Positions 56,845 to 64,000 of a stretch of 64,000 nt of DNA are shown piece after piece. The position numbers were made by a program, and so were the translations under genes. Origin of the DNA: Sequoia sempervirens (lineage: Eukaryota > Streptophyta > Pinopsida > Cupressales > Cupressaceae); contig VDFB02358134.1 in NCBI GenBank assembly GCA_007258455.2, forward strand, positions 213,112,431 to 213,176,430, in the 5' to 3' direction. Below the pieces are notes generated by a model. That model was not told the origin of the DNA, did no database searches, and saw only the letters and a program-made list of their open reading frames with translations. How positions within the stretch are numbered: the stretch's first letter is position 1; every line of letters starts with the position of its first letter.

Positions 56845-59187
56845 TGAGAAAATTGTAAGAAAAAAGGGAAACATTTTGTTGTAGTTTGTGTGCATGTATA
56901 GTTGAGATATTGAGGAAGTGTGGTGAGTACTTGGAGCTATCTTTATGTTGCAATGTCTAGAGATGTGTTGGAATGAATTAATGTGCTAAGATGGTTCCTA
57001 TGGTAATTGGTTTTGAAGTGCTTTTGAGAAAAAATGATAAATAGAGAAAACAATGTTGTGCAAGTGTGCAAAACATGCTCTAGGATGTACTTTGTCTTTC
57101 TTTTGTGTTGATGTTATGCCCGTGCAAATCTGATATGTTGTTCAAGGTTGTTAGTAGTTGCTATATCTAGAGTTTAGGTTTCTAGATCATTGTGTAGAGT
57201 GAGATGTGTTCACTAGTGTGTGAATGTAATGTCCCCTCCTAGCCTCTATGTAGTGGACATCACCTTTAGCCAATTATAGAGTCCCAATTGGCTAAGTAGT
57301 TTAGATAAGGGGAATCAGTTCCAGTTTGGGTTTTGGGTTTGTTGTTTTTTGGGAGACTTTATTTTTTTAGCAAGGCCAGTTTGGTGCTCAATGTCCACAA
57401 TGAGCCTTGGTGCGACATCAATTTCTTTCTAGTTTGAGCCTTTAGAATGTAACTTGATATTTTTGGTACTTACTAAAAATAGTAAGTCTATTTTAGGAAT
57501 ATTGGACCAAGTCAGGCTTGTCACAGTAGCATATTTAGTTGGTAAAGTTACTTTGGTGAAATTATTTAATTATTCAATTAAAGCTTCTAAATGTGAGCTT
57601 TATTAAAGTAACTTTATATTTTTTAATTAAGGGGGTCATAAGGGGGACATAAATAAAGTGACCTTGGATGCCTTGTGTTATAACTTTAAGTTATTTTTAA
57701 AGTTATATTTTAATGTTTTCATCTTGGATGCCTAAGTGATGAAGGAGGAGTTTAAAAAAATAAATTAAATCAAAAGCTTACTGAAGTGAGGCATTAGTTA
57801 AATTAGGGTTGCTTGGTCGCCCTAATTGAGAGGTATCTCTTAAAAGTATTTTGAAGGATTTCATTTGTTATGCTTGGACTTGACAACATAGGGATATGTT
57901 GTTGGTTTGATACAAAAACCCTCAGGTTCTAAGACTAGTCTTGATGGTGAGAGACCTACTCAGGCTTGTGTTCAGTGATTTCATATAGGGATCACAACTA
58001 GGCTTCAAGGATGAATATTTATTAATACTTTTGAGTGGATTCAGTTAGTTTTTGGGTGTGAGATTGCTCCTTTTTGGTGTGGTGTGATTTTCTTCAGTTT
58101 TGGTGTGCTTATTTGTAGTTTCTGGGTACTTTGCTTTTGCACCCGAAACCCATATATTTTCTCATAAGTCTAAAATGGTGATGGAAATCAAAATGGGTAC
58201 TTAATCATTGGATGTCTCCTTCAAGGGAGATTCTATCAAGTATTGGTTCATGATTTTTGGTGAAGATTTCATTTTCTTAGAGCTAGTCGAGTTTCTCTGA
58301 GAGGGACAACTTCCTTGGATTGAAGAACAAATTCTCTTGAGGTTGGTAATGAATTTCTTGTACGCCATTAGAGACTGAAAATACCCAGTTTGGGACATGC
58401 ATATTAAGGAGAAAGAAGATCCTCTTTATGATGCTAGTTGATGGATTTTAAAGGGCTTTATCATGCTACTATTATACTTCTTACTAGGTCTGAGAGCTCA
58501 TTTATTTTTTGATATAGACATTGTTAATTTTCTCTTTAAACATGCTCAATAAAAATATGATTATTGTAGTGATTTCAATTTATTTCTAGAAATTTCTTGT
58601 TTGTTTCATTTTCTTTATTTTTGGTATCAATGCATAATGTATGGCATGTGAGAAATACAATCAAACAAACCTGAAAAAAAACTCATAAAACTACAAACAA
58701 CAGTTGGAAGAATCATGGAAAAAACAATTAAAAATGGGTTGTTTATTATAGTGGACTAGGTTTTCAGTGTTCATTGTTGTGGTCTAGGAGAAATGTATTT
58801 GCTCCACATTTTTCCATAGTTTGGTTTTAGGTTGTGTAGATCTGGGAATTTTTGTATGTTGTTTATATCTTTTAGAATTCAAGTTTTCTCTTGATTTGGT
58901 GTAGTACAATGTGTGTTTCATGTGTTAATGTGTATATAAGGTTAACTAGATGTTCTGGGTTGAAGTATTTATATGATGTGAGTTTGGAAGAGTTTTTTGT
59001 TGGATCTTAGGTGGTTCATGGATTGTTCCAGATCATATAAAAAATATTTTTGTGTTCTGCATGTCATCTTGATCAAGTGGGAAGCATTTACTTAATAGTT
59101 TTATGGTGTCTAGCATGGGTAAGGGCCGACCTAGTGTTAACACTTCATGTGAAGTTGTTTCCATGCTTTCTGAAGTGTGTTGAGTTG
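56845..59187. other. decayed repeat sequence, no supported gene
   Basis: TGTAATGTCCCCTCCTAGCC at about 57225 looks like an LTR start but no partner or PPT was found. The open stretch 58201-58398 (minus) has no domain. Confidence 0.4.
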
Positions 59188-59935
59188 TGTTAGGACAAAT
59201 TTGGGTCCTAACTAAGGATTTATATGGGTAATCTCCATTCCTATCCACTGTAGGAATGTTTGGGTGCCAACCTAATTTGAAATTGTAAATGTAAAGAATC
59301 TATGGCCGACCTTGGAGAAGGTTTTCAAGGTTGAGGCTGGTATAAATAAGAGTGGTGTTGTTGGAAGATATGAAGATAAATGTAAGATAGATGTGAGTGA
59401 TGAATGTGGTGTGAATTGCAAAAGTATAGATGTGAATTTGAGTAGAGTACTACAAACCTCAAAGTGTTAGACTTTTGAAGGCACTAAGTTGAAGGTGTCT
59501 GCAATCTTTCAAACAAGGTTGTGAAAGTATTGGAGTAATTGTGGTGGATTGCTTATTGCATTGAGATACTATTATCTATGTAATATTTCTCTTCTATATT
59601 CTTTTCATATTCTAAGTAGTGAGCTTTGGTTGTGAGCCCTATTGGAAAATGTGTCTTATTCTCTTAGTGAGCTCTTATACTAGTTTTACAATTACTTATA
59701 CTGTGAGCTAATCCTTACTGTGGTTTTTCCCTCATTAGGTTTTCCATGTAAATCAGGTGTTCTCTTGTGTATGGTGTTATTGTTTCAATTTTGTTATCTG
59801 CATTTCATGATTAATCACTTTATCAGAATAAGGATTTAATGAATGCTTGTGGATCTGATTACCGTCGAGAGTCTTTATGTTTTAATTTGATACAACTTAT
59901 TCGCCCCCCCTCTTAGTTGTCTTTTTTTTTCAACA
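59188..59935 (+). repeat. 5' LTR of a Ty1/copia element (start approximate)
   Basis: Ends ...TTTTTCAACA at 59935, two bases before a PBS. Candidate start TGTTAGGAC at 59188. TATAAATAAG at 59341 is a plausible promoter TATA. The pyrimidine run CGCCCCCCCTCTTAG before the end is characteristic of this LTR type and recurs on the minus strand at about 50880. Confidence 0.6.
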
Positions 59936-59937
59936 AT

Positions 59938-59949
59938 TGGTATCAAAGC
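59938..59949 (+). promoter_or_regulatory. primer-binding site, tRNA-Met type
   Basis: TGGTATCAAAGC, one base from the common TGGTATCAGAGC. Confidence 0.8.
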
Positions 59950-59993
59950 AAGGTTCCTTGGAGAAGAGCTTAATTGCTTGAGGTAGATTAGGT

Positions 59994-60456
59994 ATGGAGA
60001 AAAAGTTAGATTGCCCTCAATTTGGTGGAACAAAATATGCATTTTGGAAGACAAAGATCTAAGGATATCTGGCATCCTATGGGTATGAGATTGAAAAGGA
60101 AATAAAGACTCAATATGTTGTACCTATGAATGGTCTGAGCACAATTGTTGAGATCAAGGTCCATGAAGTAAATGGTAAGGTAAGATTTATTTTTTTGAAT
60201 AGCATTTCAAATTTTGAATTAGTAAAAGTTATGAATCTAAAGACTAGTAAAGAAGTTTTGGACAAGCTAGAGAGCATTTATGAAGGAGATGATAAGGTTA
60301 AACAAGAAAGGTTGCAAAATATAAAGGCACAATTTGAGACCTTATGAATGTCTAAAGATGAAACAATTACAACCTACATGCAGAGAGTTGATGAGCTGGT
60401 AAGTGCAATGAGAGGTCTTGGTGCACAAGTCAAAGAACCTAGGGTGGTAAAGAAAG
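59994..60456 (+). pseudogene. Ty1/copia gag N-terminal half, truncated by an LTR
   Basis: ATG at 59994, 45 bases downstream of the PBS. Reads MEKKLDCPQFGGTKYAFWKT, a stop, GYL.SYGYEIE, SKEVLDKLESIYEGDDKVKQ, ERLQNIKAQFETL, a stop, DETITTYMQRVDELVSAMRG and LGAQV. This is the UBN2-type copia gag (W..K....L, A...WD.L...Y, LQ...R...FE.L, V..Y..R..ELV). Two stops are present. At 60456 it meets a TGTAGTG LTR start, and the rest of gag-pol is not seen. Confidence 0.8.
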
Positions 60457-61411
60457 TGTAGTGTAAGAAAAAGTATCCCCTTTTCACACTTAATTTGGGA
60501 ATAATTAATAATAAAATGGACATAATGATGTCTTAATTTAATGTTGTAATATGTATTTTACATGTTCGCATTGAGTTTAGGGCCTTATTAATTAAAATGG
60601 AATTAATTGTGTCTTAATGTGGTGTTGTAAAGTGTACCTTTACACTTTTACTAATTTAGGGATTTATTAATTAATCAAGGATAATTTTCCTTAATTGGAC
60701 CCTATAATTCAAATCCAAGCCTAATTAATTGCAATTTATGAAGAGGAAAACCTAACATTCATTAATTCCATAACATAACACTTATCATTGAGCAATGTGT
60801 GTCCTAGGTAACTGACCTAGAACCTAATTTTTCATTTTTTTTTTGGTGTTATTTTAATGATTTCAAATGTATATTCACATGTTATCTTGTGTTATTTAAA
60901 TTTTGGGAAATTAATGTTACATGTACCTATAAATATAAGGTCATTTCACTATGTTTCACATAGCAATTTTTATCTAAGACTTTCAAGCAAACAAAGAATT
61001 TTCAAGAAAATATTCCTATAGATAGTTTGTGAGTTCAAGGATCATTTCAAGAGAGTTTAAAGGCATTCAAGAGTAGATTGAGTGATTTATTATTGTTGCA
61101 ATGAAGATCATATTATCATGTCAAATTTTTCTTGCATCATGCATGTTATTTGAGCTAATATTTTGGTGTAGTGTTCAAAATCCATTCAAGCATTCAAAGG
61201 AATTGTTTCAAGTCAAGTTTCAAGATCAAGATCCACATCCATTAGAGCTATTTCATGCAAGTTGTAGATCTAAAATTGAAATTTCATCCAAGGGTTTGGT
61301 GAGTTGTGACATTACTTTTTGCATTCATCATTCCTTCATGTTTCATTGTTTCATTACAAGGTTTAATTACCAAAATGGGGTTTGACCAAGGAAAACCCCC
61401 ATTCACCAACA
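60457..61411 (+). repeat. LTR related to the solo-LTR family, plus strand (right end unresolved)
   Basis: TGTAGTGTAAGAAAAAGTAT and GGGAATAATTAATAATAAA match the minus-strand start of 9451-11262. CCTATAAATATAAGG (60926) is the TATA box. GGGGTTTGACCAAGGAAAAC (61378) is the family landmark, followed by CCAACA at 61411 and a pyrimidine run ending TTTTAGGTGG. In related LTRs this point is internal, so the LTR probably continues to the right. The open stretch 61101-61385 is within it. Confidence 0.6.
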
Positions 61412-62600
61412 ATAAAACATTTTTCCCTCTTGATTTGGGTTTGAAATTTTAGGTGGAAGATGTTGGTTCCCAAATTTGCATATCACCAAATCCTAAAGGT
61501 GTGTCATGCCTTATGCTTAGATTCAAAGAGAGATTTGGCCAACAAATGAGAGAAAGTAATAATACTTTCCTCCTACACTTTGGGATCTGCAAAACCTGGG
61601 AGGGTGATCCCACACAATATACCTATGAATTTATGTAGCCAATAACCATGTACATCACAAATAGCGGATGAATTTTTATGTAATTGCTCAATAAATGGAA
61701 TATTTCAAAGGGCTAGCTACTCCTTTACAACACTCAACATTTAGAGCATGAGAATATGCAACCTTACACAAACCTTATCAAATAAAACTTAATGGAAGAT
61801 AGATTTTATAAATTTGATCTTTGTGCGATGTGAATGACTCCAAGATGGTGTAATTTTAGACATAATTAATAGATCAGTTCCTAGTCCTAGGGTGAAGAGT
61901 CAATTCCACTATAAACCATACAATATGACATCATTTAACCCAAGTATTTGTGATCATTTGCACAATTGCATTATAATGTATGCACTTTGTATTCCAAACT
62001 CACTACTACTTATAAAATCCAAGCAATACTCACATAAATCTATGCTCTAATTAAGGCAATTTAACTAGTCCTTTGAACCATATCCATTAATGAAAGCATA
62101 CACTATTGGAAAGATAATGGAGATTAATGAAAAATCCTTGATCAAATTTTCATTAATAACCCATGAGAATATTACAAATGGAGAGAACTGATTTCAAAAT
62201 ATTGACAATATCTATTCAAGATATACTGGAAATTTCATATAGTAAGAGGAATTGTAGAAAAAGACTCAACTAATTAACCTAAAACTAGACTCAAGTTATG
62301 TTCTTTGTGCTTGCATTACAATTTGGAATTAATACAACCACCACCCAAAGAAAATTACAATGAAAACTCCTCATTTTTTAGAAAGGAAAATAAAAGAAAA
62401 TCCCTCAAAATAAATCCATGGTGACACTTGGAACATCTTAGCTCCCTTGATCTGCTACCAACTTTACATTTGAAGAATGCCTTCTCATTCATTACTTTCC
62501 CTCTTTAATCTACCTTCATTTGCAATTCCCATGTAAAACTTTTACCTGCTTGTAAAAACATGTTCTCTACCCTCATTTTCACTTTACAAGTGATCCGGTG
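61412..62600. other. probable remainder of the LTR and spacer, no gene
   Basis: No coding domain. The LTR right end and target duplication could not be found. Confidence 0.4.
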
Positions 62601-62619
62601 GACATTTTTCAGTGGAAAT

Positions 62620-63700
62620 TGAAGTGTCTCGTTTTTCTCCAAAATCTGCACCATCAGAGAGAGCTCAGCGTCCTGATTCCAACGCAACTCGAACGGAGCG
62701 AAAAGGAGTCCGTTTGCACGAGTTATGGCCAGTCAAACCTTTGGTCAAACTGGAATCAGGGGCGTCTAGAAGGCGAAAAAAATGATGTCGTCAAAAGTTG
62801 TCGAAGTCAGCATCATTGGGAAGAGCTCGTCGTAAGCTTTCCAACGCAACTCGTTTCGTCGAAATCCGACATCGGACGCGAGAGTTATCAGCGGTCAAAG
62901 CTCCTGGTTGACTTGGTGACTAGACGGTGGGATGACGTCATCATCCGTACAGCTGACGTCAGCACATAGTACGGAATCTGATGTGGACCAACCGGATGTT
63001 GACACGTGTCATGTCTATACAATGACGTGGCATCCAGTTGGCATTGTACGGAACAAGTCATATTCGGACACGTGGCATCCGTACGTACAGTCAGTTGCAC
63101 AGTCAGCATTCTGCGTGGTACCATACTCCGAGTCAGCGTACAGGTGGCAGTGAGTTATTGGACGTCAGCATGTGAGTCAGCTCCACGTCAGTGCTTAGTT
63201 GGCACACAGTCAACCATCCAGTCAGCCTGCCACGTCATTGTCCGAGTTGGCAGACACGTCATCAGTTTACACAGTCAGCACTATACGTGGCAGACACGTC
63301 AGCACCCAGTTGGCATATGATTCAGCGTCCACATCGGCATCCCGTCAGCAGACATGTCAACGACACATCAGCGTTGTCGGCGAATTAAATCCTGCCACGT
63401 GGCACCCTCCTGGTGCGGCACGTGGCCTTTCCTACTTTCGTCGGTGTTTGTTGAATTTGTTAACAAAAAGTCGGTTTGGCCCGCGTGGGGCTCGACCTCC
63501 ACACCTCTCATTTGCGAGTTTTACGGATGACCACTCCGCCAAAGTTTCGGCCGCTACCTATATTTGGTGGCCGTTTCATCTTGTTGAGTGTCCGCCAAAA
63601 AATTAGCTAAATAAAGCCAGCGGCCGAGGTTGAACCCCCGACCGCCGGCCTGTCAAAAGTTTTATGCACCGCTAGACCGTTGGGTCTGTTCGTTAACATA
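62620..63700. repeat. GC-richer block dense in ACGT-core motifs
   Basis: Distinctly higher GC than its surroundings. The first part has TTCCAACGCAACTCG twice (about 62676 as CCAACGCAACTCG, and 62838) with ACGAGTTATGGCC and GCGAGAGTTATC after them. 63000-63420 holds many GACACGTCA, CACGTCAGC, CACGTGGCA and CAGTTGGCA phrases in loose succession. It is probably the LTR or leader of another element. Overlapping open stretches (62598-62969, 63006-63320, 63199-63606) reflect the high GC and are not supported as genes. Confidence 0.5.
63622..63690 (-). other. tRNA-like sequence (A-box and B-box resemblance)
   Basis: On the minus strand GGTCTAGCGGTGCA resembles a pol III A box, and GGGGGTTCAACCTC, about 45 bases later, a B box. 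No clear acceptor stem or anticodon arm was seen, so it is not called a tRNA gene; a decayed tRNA or SINE head is possible. Confidence 0.25.
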
Positions 63701-64000
63701 TATGGCTCGGTTTAATTTTGTTGTATAGTTTAGAACCGAATGCCCTTATTTTTAATAATTCCCCAAAATTGCTTAACAACAATCCTTTTTAAGGATTAAA
63801 TATAACTAAATAAAATCTCCAAAAACCCGAGAATGAATTATTGGAAGGGTTCAAATTAATTTAGGAGATTTTTATATAAATCAAGGGATATTTTTAATGA
63901 TTTTTATGTAAAAAGGGAAGATTTGAAGATTTTTGGAGAGATAAGGAAATATCTTGTAAATCAATTGGTTAGTAACCAAATTGAGCAAATTTTATGTATA
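63701..64000. other. AT-rich window end, nothing recognised
   Basis: No open frame, repeat or boundary recognised. Confidence 0.5.

Noticed and set aside
63199..63606. 135-residue ORF in the GC-rich block
   Set aside because: Several overlapping frames are open at once because of base composition and motif repetition; no domain seen.

Overview
The window is a repeat-dominated stretch of plant nuclear DNA. It is AT-rich and contains one 100-base assembly gap. Almost everything recognisable is LTR retrotransposon sequence in several states of decay: Ty3/gypsy bodies, Ty1/copia pieces, solo LTRs, and gag- and protease-bearing elements with no visible reverse transcriptase. There are also four copies of a short terminal-inverted-repeat transposon and one gene-fragment-bearing insertion. 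I found no intact host gene, no rRNA and no convincing tRNA. The density of old, nested, kilobase-scale LTR insertions suits a large-genome seed plant, perhaps a gymnosperm. That is an inference; no species can be named from the sequence.

Layout. 1-2265 is the 3' internal part of a plus-strand retroelement, ending in a polypurine tract (PPT) and its 3' LTR (from 2266, running into the gap). 3661-4628 is a plus-strand LTR followed by a primer-binding site; broken gag pieces lie at 7306-8600 and 13458-14090. A 1.8-kb solo LTR (9451-11262, target duplication CTCAC) and TIR element copy A (11547-12291) sit between them. 14.4-20 kb is a minus-strand element with LTR, PPT, a zinc-knuckle remnant and a G-patch domain, the last split from its upstream sequence by TIR copy B.

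24.2-38.2 kb is a nest. A plus-strand gag-bearing LTR element holds a complete but dead minus-strand Ty3/gypsy element (25456-33426) inside its gag, and a 3.2-kb insertion (34870-38041) inside its 3' LTR. That insertion carries a degraded RNase J-like coding fragment. The nest sits against an older protease region (38172-38991).

40426-50377 is a structurally complete minus-strand LTR element of 9.95 kb (target duplication GCAAG). It has gag and retropepsin-like coding but no visible RT, RNase H or integrase, and its gag is interrupted by a solo LTR (46542-48288, target duplication CCTCC). 50.5-55.4 kb is another LTR of that solo-LTR family, split by a 2.88-kb TG...CA insertion (target duplication AGGTG). 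55.4-56.1 kb is a protease remnant, followed by TIR copy D. 59.2-60.5 kb is a Ty1/copia LTR, primer site and gag start, cut off by an LTR at 60457. 62.6-63.7 kb is a GC-richer block dense in ACGT-core motifs.

How parts relate. Several LTR subfamilies share a PPT of the form CTAAAGTGGGGG next to the LTR start. In four copies the PPT lies in the 3' arm of a predicted hairpin whose stem sequence differs between copies while still pairing. LTRs of the solo-LTR family also carry GGACTCAT...ATGAGTCC hairpins with compensating changes. Three insertions (gypsy element, 46.5-kb solo LTR, TIR copy B) rejoin an open frame when the insertion and one target duplication are removed on paper, which fixes their boundaries to the base.
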